Positions 1-9,648 of a stretch of 64,000 bases of DNA are shown here, one piece after another. Every line of letters begins with the position of its first letter. Positions within the stretch are counted from its first letter, which is position 1. The DNA is from Armillaria gallica. Taxonomy: Eukaryota > Basidiomycota > Agaricomycetes > Agaricales > Physalacriaceae. The DNA lies in assembly GCA_037576215.1 (NCBI GenBank), contig JBANDB010000001.1:7874001-7938000 (forward strand). Direction: 5' to 3'. Below the pieces are notes generated by a model, which made no database searches, was not told the origin of the DNA, and was given only the letters and a program-made list of their open reading frames with translations. Made by a program: the position numbers and the translations under genes.

Positions 1-13
1 TATTGTATCCCCA

Positions 14-409
14 TCAAACATCCAGCTTGAAGAAGTATTTGGTGCCACGCAGTTTGTCCATGAGTTCCGAGATCAAAGGAAGTGGATACCGATTTTTAAT
101 CGTCATTTTGTTAAGCTTCCAATAATCTTGAACAGGTCGCAGTTTCCCATCTTTCTTTTTGACAAAGAAAGATGGTGATGCCATGGGCGACTTGGAGGGT
201 CGTATTCTTCCACTAGATAGGTTTTCATCAAGAAACTTGTCTAGCTCCTCCTGCTCTGCTCGGTTAAGGGGATACACTTTGCAGTCAAGATTGGCATTGG
301 CATTAGGGATAAGTTCAATGGCATGGTCCCATGGCTTCAGTTCTGGGAGTTCATCAAAGTTTTCTTTATCAAATAAATCTTTGAAGTCTCTGCACCATTC
401 AGGGACCAT
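14..409 (-). pseudogene. Ty3/gypsy reverse transcriptase, N-terminal fragment
   Basis: The 131 residues carry the standard entry into a gypsy RT: a PLNRAEQEELDKFLDENL-like segment, then SPMASPSFFVKKKDGKLRPVQDY, then NRYPLPLISELMDKLRGTKYFFKLDV. In the family this is followed by Arg-Trp-Gly-Tyr-Asn. Here a TGA replaces the arginine codon (a CGA to TGA change) and the frame then continues with Trp-Gly-Tyr-Asn to the window edge. The catalytic YXDD box would lie outside the window. The upstream residues join the protease region after a short gap. The role would have been copying element RNA into cDNA; this copy cannot make a full-length product. Confidence 0.85.
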
Positions 410-472
410 TTCTTCAAATGTCTTGGTCTTCTTTTCTGCGTTAGCCTGGGCTGCTAAGTCGTTGGCTACGTG

Positions 473-961
473 TCACATTGCTCTGATGCGAATAGCTTCT
501 TCAAAGCTTATCGTGAGGATGGTGTCGCCCTCCTCGAGCTCTTCGTCCCATTTGTCATATGGATCTGTGTCTGGCAATGGGATTGGGGTATGACGGCACT
601 GACACTGGGCGAAGGTTATCTTCCCAGTCTGCCAATTGATTAATGGGTTGTGTCTCGCTAACCAGTCATGTCCAAGGAAGATATCATGGTCTTGTAAATC
701 GGTGATAGCCAGGTCAATGCTTTCAGCATGATCCCCAATGGTAATGCGTAATTCCGCATAGGCGGTGATCTGCCCCGCACTGTTCTTTGATCCATCTGCA
801 TTATAGACCATGATGGGCGCCGCTGTCGCTTGAGTAGAGAGTTTGTGGGTTTCTACGAAGGTTCGGCTGATGGCGCTGCTAGTGCAGCTGCTGTCAACCA
901 GAGCCGAGGAAGTAATAGAGCGGTGCTCCCCGGGTACTCCAATCTGAATGTCGGTCATCAA
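473..961 (-). pseudogene. Retrotransposon aspartic protease (retropepsin-like), altered active site
   Basis: The translation has the fold of a gypsy retropepsin: a beta strand leading to ALVDSSCTSSAIS, a later hydrophobic segment (SIDLAITDLQDHDIFLGHDWLARHNPLINW) and a GHDWL motif typical of the flap and C-terminal region of fungal gypsy proteases. The catalytic triplet is normally Asp-Ser/Thr-Gly; here it reads Asp-Ser-Ser, consistent with a single G-to-A change. Glycine at this place is nearly invariant, so the enzyme is probably dead. It lies between an uncharacterised ORF (983-2005) and the RT fragment on the same strand. Confidence 0.8.
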
Positions 962-982
962 AGCCTTATCACCCTTGCTTAG

Positions 983-2005
983 TCAGCAAATGTAGCATCT
1001 GGGCTGTTGGAGTTCGTACATTATTTCCAACGCATTGATGCTGGTTCGTAACCCTTCAATCATCTCGTTGACTACCTCCTCCACCCGGGTCTTATGAATC
1101 CAGTTCTTTAGGATTGCCTTGGCTTCCGACTCAGTCCGTGCTTCTTTGATTCCATGCAATGTCCACTCGGCTCCAAATGGCTTGAGCCATTGGTGTGGGA
1201 CCTTCTCAGTCTTCACGCTAGAACCTGAGGGTTCTGCTACTGTTGACTGGGTCACCTCAGGAGCTACAGGGGGTTTTTGATTAGCTTTTTGACTGTGCCA
1301 GAAACTGGTGTCATCCTCGTCATCTGGAACCTCCTCCATCTGTACCTTAGGCCCCCTTTTTACTGCCTGGGCGCTAGCAGCTTCCCATCCTTCGGCTGCC
1401 TTGGTCGGAGCTGTTGTGCATCCAACAGTTCTTGCTACTCGCTGGTCTTCGTCGGGAGCGCCTAAGGGGATGTCACGCCAGACCTCATTGGAGGACTCGG
1501 ATTGCCACAAGCTCATCTGGACATCGGGGCCATTGCTTGCATAGACAGAGGACTTGACCTGTGCTGAATGAATGGACTTACTGGCCTGGTCGGCTCCCTC
1601 TGGACTTAGTGAGTCATTCGGCTCCCGCCTAAGGCCTCTGCCGACCTGGCTCCAGCCATCGTCTTGACGCTGGATCGCGCTCCCGGGACTCTTGCAATGC
1701 TGCTGGTCATCAGACCACGCTATCAGTCCGCTGTGCATGGCATTTGGAGAATCCTCCTCCTTCAGCCCAGTGACGGACGTCACCTTCGCTTGTGCTGTGG
1801 CCAAAGGCGGCACCGTCAACTGCTTGAGTGTTTCTGGCTCTTCATCTGTGGTGTTCCCCTTGCCAGGGGCCGCTTCTCCAAGGGAGGCACTAGGTGCTTG
1901 TTCCCTTGCCCCATCCAGTCGTGGTGAAGTGACTCTGTGCACACAGGCTAGAAATGCAACAGTGTTGAAGACACTGATCACACTCACACCCAACACTACA
2001 CACAC
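983..2005 (-). other. Uncharacterised 340-aa ORF inside the gypsy element
   Basis: This is an open frame of 340 codons just upstream of the protease frame. I do not recognise a domain. The middle is low-complexity and rich in Ser, Glu, Gln and Ala, with an acidic patch (EEVPDDEDD). The last 60 residues (WLKPFGAEWTLHGIKEARTE onward) look more ordered, with helix-forming spacing and ending in a Cys-Tyr-Ile-Cys tail. It might be a Gag-like or linker part of the retroelement, or a second ORF captured by it. The first ~20 residues are hydrophobic and may be fortuitous, since they run into the repeat-rich segment above 2005. Confidence 0.4.
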
Positions 2006-2339
2006 AAACCCTCAAGTTCTTGGGGGGATATTATGCGATAGAAGCAGATTGAAGCAAAACAACTAAACTCTCAGAATATACAATACACGCGTATAGCAAT
2101 AGCACGCGTCACATATCTAGATCTCTCTAAGTCCAAAGGCTTTTATAACAAGAGGCATGACAGTTGTCATGGGGCCTCAAGGCAAGGTGTACTACAATAC
2201 ACAATACGTCACCACACACCCACAAAACCCTCAATAAGTCGCGCGCGTCACACACAGGTAACCACAACAACCTAAACACACTCTAAACACAACTCAAAGC
2301 TTGCGCTCTAAGCAGAAACCCTTCACAAAACATCCACTC

Positions 2340-2760
2340 AAGCCACAGGATTTGAACCTACACACTCAAGCTTCCAAAACCAATTGTAGACCCACAGGGT
2401 TTGAACCTATGCCGATCCAGAGACACAATAACCAACTAAACCCCGTCTGACAAGCCAAAGGGTTTGAACCTCTGCCGCTTGCGGAAATGAGAACCCTCAA
2501 GCACGCACTAATCAGACCACAGGGTTTGAACCTTTGCCACCTGTAGTGCCGCGTGTTAGAAGAAGGCCTCTGTACGAACACTAATCAGACCAAAGGGTTT
2601 GAACCTCTGCCGCCTGTAGTATCTTGCACACAAGAAACGCTGTCCAACAAGCCAAAGGGTTTGAACCTCTGCCACTTGCGGAATGGTATACCCAACTAAG
2701 CGTGTGCTAATCAGACCAAAGGGTTTGAACCTCTGCCGCCTGTAACACCGCACGTCACAA
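2340..2760 (+). repeat. Tandem array of seven tRNA T-arm-like repeats
   Basis: Seven copies of a core close to AGGGTTTGAACCTCTGCC start near 2346, 2396, 2458, 2520, 2594, 2655 and 2718, at 50-70 bp spacing. The sequence before the core alternates between a CTAATCAGACCA type and an ACAAGCCA type, and the sequence after it between GCCTGTA and CTTGCGG types, suggesting a higher-order dimer. The core resembles a tRNA T-arm or Pol III B box (GGTTCGAAYCC) with C changed to T. It lies in the non-coding segment of the gypsy element. Three shorter tandem units near AAGTCCCCYGCTARGC follow at about 2854-2900. Confidence 0.8.
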
Positions 2761-2779
2761 GAAACCCTCAAAACTCAAG

Positions 2780-3726
2780 AGCACATCTGCAATGACACAA
2801 TATCTCTTATTCTCAGGGTAGAGCACAGTCAACCAATCACTCAAACCATACACGAGTCCCCGCTAGGCAAGTCCCCTGCTAAGCAAGTCCCCCGCTAAGC
2901 TTTCTACACCTCGCACGCAACTCAATTCACTCGGTATGATATCAATTCTAGGTTTATTCTCTCGCTCAAAGTTACAAACTAATCCTGCTGCTAGGGCGTC
3001 AAGCTGGAGGCTTGCACGCGACTACAACGGGGGTCCGAAACTTGTACACTACAAGTACACTGCACTATTTATCTATTTTACGTCCTACAAATTTGTACCA
3101 CCAAATATAGTATTATTTAAGCTGCGGGGTACTTTCGCCTGCGTCCTGCGCATGTTGCAATTATCACACCATAGCTTGGTGCTGACTCAGGAGTCTGGCC
3201 CGGGGCCAGGTCCTGTCTCTGAGTGTTGTGGCATCGGTTACCAAGGATATGACATGCGGGTTGACATCAGTTGCCATATCCCCGGAGTTATAGCCTACCC
3301 TGCAACTTCTTATTTCGCTTCCTAGTATTCTCACAGGGAATTACATTGTAGTGAGGGCAACATGCTTCTTGTCTAGGCCTCGTGCATTTCGGCTGAAGCC
3401 TGGAACTTCGGATTTACTTGAGTTCTGACATCTCAAGGTCTAGAACTCTAAGCTCCGGGCCTGCCATGCCTTGCGCGTCATAGATCACTGCTACACGAAG
3501 TCTTAATTACCCCGCAAGCGTGTCCCATGCTATTCTTAGCGCACGTATGCTTTGCCTTGTCAGAGCACTCAGTGTCAAGCACTGGGACTTCATACCTAGT
3601 ATGGCCTTTCTAGTACCATTCTCAGGTTAAGCCATGCACTCCACCCAGCTTTACTCTGGTAATATCATTACTGGCATTATAAACACTGCGCTCTGTTGCT
3701 TTCATCATTGCCTTCGTGTCTGGGCA
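2780..3726. other. Non-coding segment within the gypsy element
   Basis: No supported gene is present. Short ORFs here lack coding character. The segment is C-rich near 2850-2900 and otherwise mixed. It could be a decayed solo LTR or untranslated part of a nested retroelement, but I could not find matching TG...CA ends or a duplicated target site. Confidence 0.4.
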
Positions 3727-4059
3727 TTATTGCCTGTACTCATTTGTACAATTCGCAAATTTACACGCGTGAATTCTTTTCAAGCGTGTCAGTGGTTTAG
3801 GCGCTGTTATGACAGGTGACACTATGGTGGGTGCCTTTTCATTTGATGCTTTCGCTCGCGATGAGCTACTTGCCGAACGCTTAGCTGGTGAGTCGTTTCC
3901 GACATCCTGTGTTGATTCTTTCTTAATTCCAGTCTCGGTAGTGAAGTCGCGATGGGGTATATTTGAATGCATGTGTCCAACTACAGAAGTACAATAAGCC
4001 TTACTAGCAGGCGACAAGGGCATACCAGATGAAACTAAGTCCTTTGCCGAGTCAGTCAA
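3727..4059 (-). pseudogene. Gag-protease linker of the gypsy element
   Basis: A 110-codon open frame in the element's orientation, just downstream of the zinc knuckle. It is rich in Ser, Lys and Ala with no recognisable domain, as expected of the poorly conserved stretch between nucleocapsid and protease. The nucleocapsid frame ends in a stop at about 4152 and this frame begins about 90 nt later, so the two are not joined in the present copy. Confidence 0.4.
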
Positions 4060-4151
4060 ATCATTTATTGCTCAGCGCCATCTTTTACCTCCTCAACTTT
4101 CGAATCTGTCTTCTCGTTCATCGCTATGTGGTCCCAATAATAGGCACATCG

Positions 4152-5636
4152 TCAGAGCGCTTCTTCTTTCGTTTTGGGTCGTTTAGGGCAGTCCCGCTTG
4201 AAGTGTCCGATTTGGCCACACCCAAAACACTTGGCTTTGAGGCGTACCGCGTCAATATCCATGGGCTTGCCCTGTCCTCCATATGTTGTGCCAGTCCCCG
4301 TTACCTTCTCCGGGACGCTGTTCTGTTGCAGGTTTCCTTTCGGCGTTGGTGTCGTGTTTGTCTTTGCCTGCTGCTTCCACTCCGTTACTTTGCCTCCACG
4401 TTGTTCTGCCTTCCGCGTCCTCCAGTTATGGTCGATACAGAGTATCCGTTGTTTCCACTCCTGATAGGTAGCGGGGACGTCTGCGTCTGATGCGTAAATG
4501 ATGTCCTTGGCTGACGATCTGCATGCCTTTTTTACTTGGGCTACCATCATCATGTCGATCCCGAGGACGCCCGCTTCAAAGGCTAGCGATTTGAATTGCT
4601 GGAAGAACAGGTCGCCGTCAGGGAATTGGCTCTGTTGGAGCACTTCCCATTGGGCAAACTTGATTTTGGCATTGGCGTCCTTCCAGAACCTTCGCCTGAC
4701 CTCATCGACGAAGTCCTCGTAGACCGGATAGAGCTGGAAACCTTGGCCATCCCTTCCTAGTCCTCGTGCGCATAACTCCCACCATACCTGGGCTTCCTTC
4801 CTGAAGCATGATACGCAGAAAATGACCTTGTGCGGATGGTAGTAGAAATGCTGGTTGAATACTGAGAAATACATGTCGCACTGGGAGAAGAACCGGGCGA
4901 TGTCATTGGAGTCGCTGTGGAAATCCTCAGGTATCTTGACCAGTTCGGGTTTCAGCGAGGCCCACAGTCCTGGATTGGCTGCGTCAAGTACCCATGGAGC
5001 TGGGGGGTCTGGTGGTCCTGGTGGCAGAGGGTATCACGGTGGGGCCCATCTCTGAGGAGCTGGTGGTGGTGGAGGTGGTGGTCCACTTGGTGGTTGATCC
5101 AGCGGTTGCAGCTTGTTGGGCGGCTGAATGGGTACCTGAGGCATGTTTGATGGTCCCATGCCATCACTGGCTATCATGGCAGCAAAGAGCCTAGATGTCC
5201 CTTGCATGCCCGGCGGCCCATATCCATGGGGATATGCATAAATTGGTCGCTCAGCGGCGTAACCCGGTTTCCACCTTGGGTAATCGGGTATGGTAGCCCG
5301 TGGTGGAGGCACCGGTGGTTCATCATCCATGGGTTCCGGTGTATACGTGATCAGCGGCAGATCGACCTGAGGTCGTTGATATCTAGCTGGTACCTCAACC
5401 TGTCAATCACTGTGGATCATGTTATAGGCGGTGCAGGCGAAATGTGTGGCTTCTTCTTTGAGAATGTAATTCATTCTGTAATGGGTATAGTCCATCCCGG
5501 CCGAGGTTATGGCCCAATCTAGGTCTTCCAATAATTCCTTTTTAAAATGATTAAATAAATCCCCCAGGGACGCGTGAATGAGTACGGCAGGGATCTGGAC
5601 CAATTTACCTGTCGACAGGAGGTAAAGGGCCTGCAC
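4152..5636 (-). pseudogene. Gypsy Gag: capsid and nucleocapsid (CCHC zinc knuckle)
   Basis: The C-terminal part (from about 4990 down to 4152) reads as a fungal gypsy Gag. It has a helical capsid-like domain with a RKEAQVWWEL segment and FVDEVRRRFWKDANAKIKFAQWEVLQ-type helices, then a basic linker and a canonical CX2CX4HX4C knuckle (CFGCGQIGHFKRDC) just before the end. Upstream, a proline-rich stretch (about 5330-5034) and a further segment (5636-5403) lie in the same element, separated by TGA codons near 5406 and 5031 after which homology-like sequence continues in frame. Gag would coat element RNA in virus-like particles; this copy is broken. Confidence 0.8.
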
Positions 5637-6585
5637 GATGGTTATCAGGGTGGTCGGCTGGGGGAGTGTTTGGGATGGGCGGGGGTGGGGACTGGCGAGG
5701 GTGATGGACTTCCTCCATAAAGGATTCCGTTGACGTATTCTTTGGCAGGGAGTCTCTCGGTGCTGGCGTTGCTCTCTGTGGGGGTGTGGTATACGGTTTC
5801 TCCTCGACTATCGATCTGCAGGATCCTCCCTCCTGCCTCCTCATCGATCGTCCTGAACTCTGCTGCGCGCTCGTGCTCCACCTGCCTTCTACTCCTGTTG
5901 TACTCGTTGAGCTCCTCGGCGATTTCAACGACAGATCTCGAGGGCTCCCTGTGCCTTCTTGGAATGGTAAGTCTGTCCTGAAGTCCTCAGGGTGGGAACT
6001 CTGGGGTCGACTTGTTGTTTCGCTGTGGGGGAGTGGGGGATCGCATTGTGATTCATACGGGTTGGTCCCAGTGTATGGCAGAGGGGTGTTCCATTGTTCC
6101 CCCATGGTATGGGTTGGGTCGACGGGGGAAGTAGGCAGAGAGGGGGAGGTTGAGGTTGTCCCAGACGAGGTCAAGCTCAGAAGTGGAGCTGACAAAAATG
6201 TCGTGAGGTCCACTCGTGGCTGCTGGGATATCCCTAGTACGACTGCTGGTAGGTTGCTCGGTGCCTGGGGTATGGCTCTCGCCTGTTGTCCCCAGTCCGA
6301 GTCATATGAGGTACCTTGCCAGGTCTGCGGCAGAGGGAGGGCTTCGTGTTTGATAGGGGGTAGCGCTGGCGGATGAGTGGTGCGAGGGATTGGCTGTAGA
6401 AAGCTGGATAAAGGGGGGGCCTGCTCTGGCAATGCTTCTATCGCTTCCTTCCTGAATGCCGTCCTCCATCTCCCCAGGAACGTTTTCCTCGTCTCTGTTG
6501 ATGCTAGAGTGTTCATCGACTGCTGGTGCTCTGTTCGGTAAGGGTGAGTAGAAGTGTGCCAGTGGTGGCTGCTGTGGGAGGACAT
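5605..6585 (-). pseudogene. Proline/serine-rich N-terminal Gag region
   Basis: An open frame of 326 codons, very rich in Pro, Ser, Thr and His, with no folded domain that I can recognise. Its position directly upstream of the capsid region and on the same strand, together with a short conserved-looking start (SMNTLASTETRKTFLGRWRTAFRKEAIEALPEQ), suggests that it is the disordered N-terminal part of the element's Gag. It ends in a frame different from the next Gag segment, so a frameshift lies near 5605-5636. Confidence 0.5.
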
Positions 6586-7191
6586 AGTTTATGGGTGGTG
6601 GAGGGAACCAGTTATTGTTTCGTCGAATTCAAGGGGTTACTCTGTAATGGAATAGGATTGCTAGCATGATGGCAGCCGCGAAGAGCGCTGTGCCCACTGC
6701 AAGGTAGACTGCGGATAATACAATATCAAGTGTCGTCGTTATCTGTTGGCTCCGGTTAAGGAGCAAGGGTGAAGCCTTGAACTAATTATTAGACCTGAAT
6801 TCCTATCAATGATAAACACCGGCTGTCTTGCGTTCGGGCAGTCACCGATGTAATCTTTTATAGGCGATTTGGCTAAGACTTTAGCTCTTAGCAAGGGATT
6901 AAACGATAGTTTCAGTATGGATTAAAGTTAGTTCAAGGCTGGGGTACATGCAGTGAGAACTACTACTTAAGTACGAAAAGTGAGGGTCTATACATAAGAT
7001 GTTCGTGAGTGGTTGATAACAAAGTACAAGGATCGGAGCCGTAGCATGCAATAAGGAAGCAAGAGCGTGGAAAGTTGAGAGATAACATGGGAACGTTGCA
7101 TGGTTTCCCCTGTAGATAGCAGCCTGGTCGGTCTGGTGTGAGAGATAAGATAAGATAAAGGAAAAAAGTGAATAAATCATAACATCAGGCT
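6586..7191. other. No gene recognised
   Basis: Mixed-composition sequence upstream of the gypsy Gag. The element's 5' LTR would be expected here, but I could not identify its ends. Short ORFs on the minus strand near 6899-7237 show no domain. Confidence 0.5.
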
Positions 7192-8735
7192 TAGGGATGC
7201 CCACCATCTCCATATATACAGCAGATATGAGTACCATATATACAAGACCATACCCATACTATCAGGCCTTCAGACTCCTGGTTAAACAGCTAGTATATTC
7301 TGAATCAACAGCAATACTGCACTATTTTGACCATTAATTCACACAACATGTAACAAGGCCTTGTGAAGTGAAGCTCCTGGTATTTCATAACACAGAACAG
7401 GTGCTCCACAGAGGTTGTATGTGCTTAAAATGGTAAACTTTCAGATCCAGCTGGCACTGGAGACCCTAAATATAGTAACTTTACATCATTTCTTGGTGAA
7501 TGAACCTCCAATCATTTGGCCATATAGCATAATGTGTAACACCCCATGAAGCTACAGTCAAAATAGTACAGTGTATGCCCAAGCCTTGTGAATATATAAG
7601 AATTGAGGGGCCAGTGGCAAGGCACACTGAGGCCTCCCTCCTTTGTTGGAGCATGGGGGCACATGAATGGCAATATCAAGACTAGTTGAGGGGCCAGCAG
7701 TGCAGGCCCACTGTGTACACCCTCCTTCATTGGCACCTGAAAGTGGATCAGCAGTGTTATCCTCCATCATTATAGCATGGTAGCATTGCAATAAAATATG
7801 GATAGAAGTGCAGTCAGCTGATAAAGCTATCAGATCTATGGATCTTTGTGGCCACCCTTTGTTATAGTGCAGTAGCACTAGTAACAGAAGGATATGAGTC
7901 AAAGCAGGTGGGTCAGGATGTCCTATAGCAAGTAGAAGTGTTGCAACCTCTGTTTCTTGCACAGGATGATATGGGTACCATCAGTCAAAACATTTAGAGC
8001 AACCTGTGACACCACAGGACATTCTCAGATTTGGCTCATGTGTAGCTTGTCACAATAAATTGGAAAAGATCAAGAAAATAAATAAAAAAAGCTTTGAACA
8101 CTTGCCATGGCTTGAGATGATTCCCAATTTATGATAAGATGATATAATCAAATGCTATGACCTCGAAAACACTTTACCACCAATGCAAATAAATTTTATG
8201 TGATGATGTGCACTCAGAAAGAAACTGATGAATAACTGAAACTAATATGAAAATAGTTTCTGATGGCTATTTTGGATCAGGGAGATCTCTGATCAAAAAT
8301 CCAATAAGATATTCAGCTTCAGTGACCTCAAAAACCCCATAGGCATATTCTAGGTGTATAAAACCTGCATGTACCCATGGCAAACCTGGAACCCACACCT
8401 GCAAGACCCAGGTCAGGCATTTTGGTATATAGGACCTGGCAGGTCAGGTCCTGGTGAACCCAGGTAGGGAACTGTGCAACTCTTTATGATGGATATATCA
8501 AAAAAGGAAGACATGGAGCAAAGTACCCCCAATAGTATGTCACACTGCTACAGCACTGACAACAAAATTTTGTGCTTTTGACAGCCTAATATGAGTTTTT
8601 TGAGTATAAAATATATGATCTTCATTGGACACTGTTATGCATTATGATCTTCACCTATCTTCACATAATAGACCCCTGTTACACATTATGTAAAGATACG
8701 GTTGAAATAGTACAGTATGGTGGGCATCCCTACAG
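7192..8735. mobile_element. Possible terminal-inverted-repeat element
   Basis: TAGGGATGCCCACCAT at 7192-7207 is matched in inverted orientation at 8720-8735, giving 16-bp perfect inverted repeats about 1.5 kb apart. The interior is AT-rich and includes a ~100-bp imperfect direct repeat (around 7610-7735). Next to the right repeat lies CGGTTGAAATAGTACAG, the same sequence that forms the termini of the MITE at 38719-39169. No target-site duplication flanks the repeats, so the boundaries may belong to two nested elements. Confidence 0.35.
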
Positions 8736-8952
8736 ACATTACTAAAAATTCTTTATATATAAATAAGAATCATGAGAGAGAGAGGAAAAGCTAGATGCAA
8801 GACTATACAAATAAGCAATCATGTATTCATTTTTTAATGATTTATCTAAATGTATGTGAAATAAAAGAATAATAATTTTTAGTTTATATTTTATAATAAT
8901 AATAAAAAGCCCAATTCAATGACTTATATATATGACTAAGCAGTCATCGGGC

Positions 8953-9640
8953 TAGGGCTGAGGGAAAAAGGGTAGGTTATTTACCAAAATGGTTTTTTAC
9001 AGTAAAATACATAGTATTTTATCATGTATTTTACCTAGAGATCTTAAAGCCAGGTTCAGTTAGGTAAATTACAGAGATCATGTGAATACATTGTTGTGAT
9101 GAAGTAGCTGCATTTTGTATGTGTATACTTAGAAATGATGACTTTGAAATGTTCATAGCACTGCACAAAAATTTAAGTATTTTTACTCATAAATATATTA
9201 AGAATATACAAAGTTTCTTTTGAGTAATTTTGCTGAGAAATTAGTAAAAATACTTAGAACATTTTATTGTATTTTGCAGATTTCATGTAAAATAGTGAAA
9301 TTTTCAAAATTTCAAAATTTCAAAATATTTTCAGTACTTTCTTCAGGAAAAAAACTGTAAAGAAATTTTGAATATTTTCTCTATTTTCATAAGTACAAAA
9401 ACATTGGCTTTTGTCCAGTGTAGGCTACTGAATCACCATGAGAGCTGATAACAAGGCTTCCTAAATTTTTGGGAGACTTGGACCATATTTTAACAAGCTA
9501 AGAAATTGAAGAAATATCGGGAAATAAATATTAGTATTTAATCACATGACAAGGTATTTTACCATGTAAAAAAACCCTCCAACGCTCGCTGAGGTAAAAT
9601 ACCAGCAGCCAACTGTCTGGAGGTTTTTCCCTCAGCCCTA
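8953..9640. mobile_element. Non-autonomous hAT-like element (688 bp)
   Basis: The ends are inverted repeats beginning TAGGGCTGAGGGAAAAA. The interior is AT-rich with inner inverted copies of GGTAAAATAC-like sequence near both ends, and no coding capacity. The flanking octamers CATCGGGC (8945-8952) and TATTGGGC (9641-9648) match at six of eight positions, both differences being C/T, as expected of an old 8-bp target-site duplication. Repeats starting TA-GGG with 8-bp duplications are typical of hAT elements. Confidence 0.65.
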
Positions 9641-9648
9641 TATTGGGC

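Larger units (their letters stand above)
14..6585 (-). mobile_element. Degenerate Ty3/gypsy LTR retrotransposon
   Basis: Reading the minus strand from 6585 down to 14 gives the order expected of a Ty3/gypsy element: proline-rich Gag N-terminus, capsid-like region, CCHC zinc knuckle, linker, aspartic protease, then the start of reverse transcriptase, which runs off the window. At least three in-frame TGA codons interrupt the reading frame (near 9-11, 5031 and 5406). The protease motif is altered and about 2 kb of non-coding, repeat-rich DNA (2006-3726) sits between the Gag and protease parts. No complete LTR pair is visible, since the 3' part lies outside the window and no clear 5' LTR was found above 6585. 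The copy is almost certainly inactive. Confidence 0.85.

Noticed and set aside
2340..2760. CRISPR-like array
   Set aside because: Repeats are short and imperfect, spacers are themselves related, the genome is eukaryotic and no cas genes are present.
2366..2771. Minus-strand peptides with repeated QRFKPFGLI as a repeat protein
   Set aside because: They are translations of the DNA tandem repeat, with changing frames and no start or splice support.
5605..6376. Plus-strand ORFs overlapping the Gag region as genes
   Set aside because: They are shadows of the proline-rich minus-strand frame, with compositionally mirrored low-complexity peptides.
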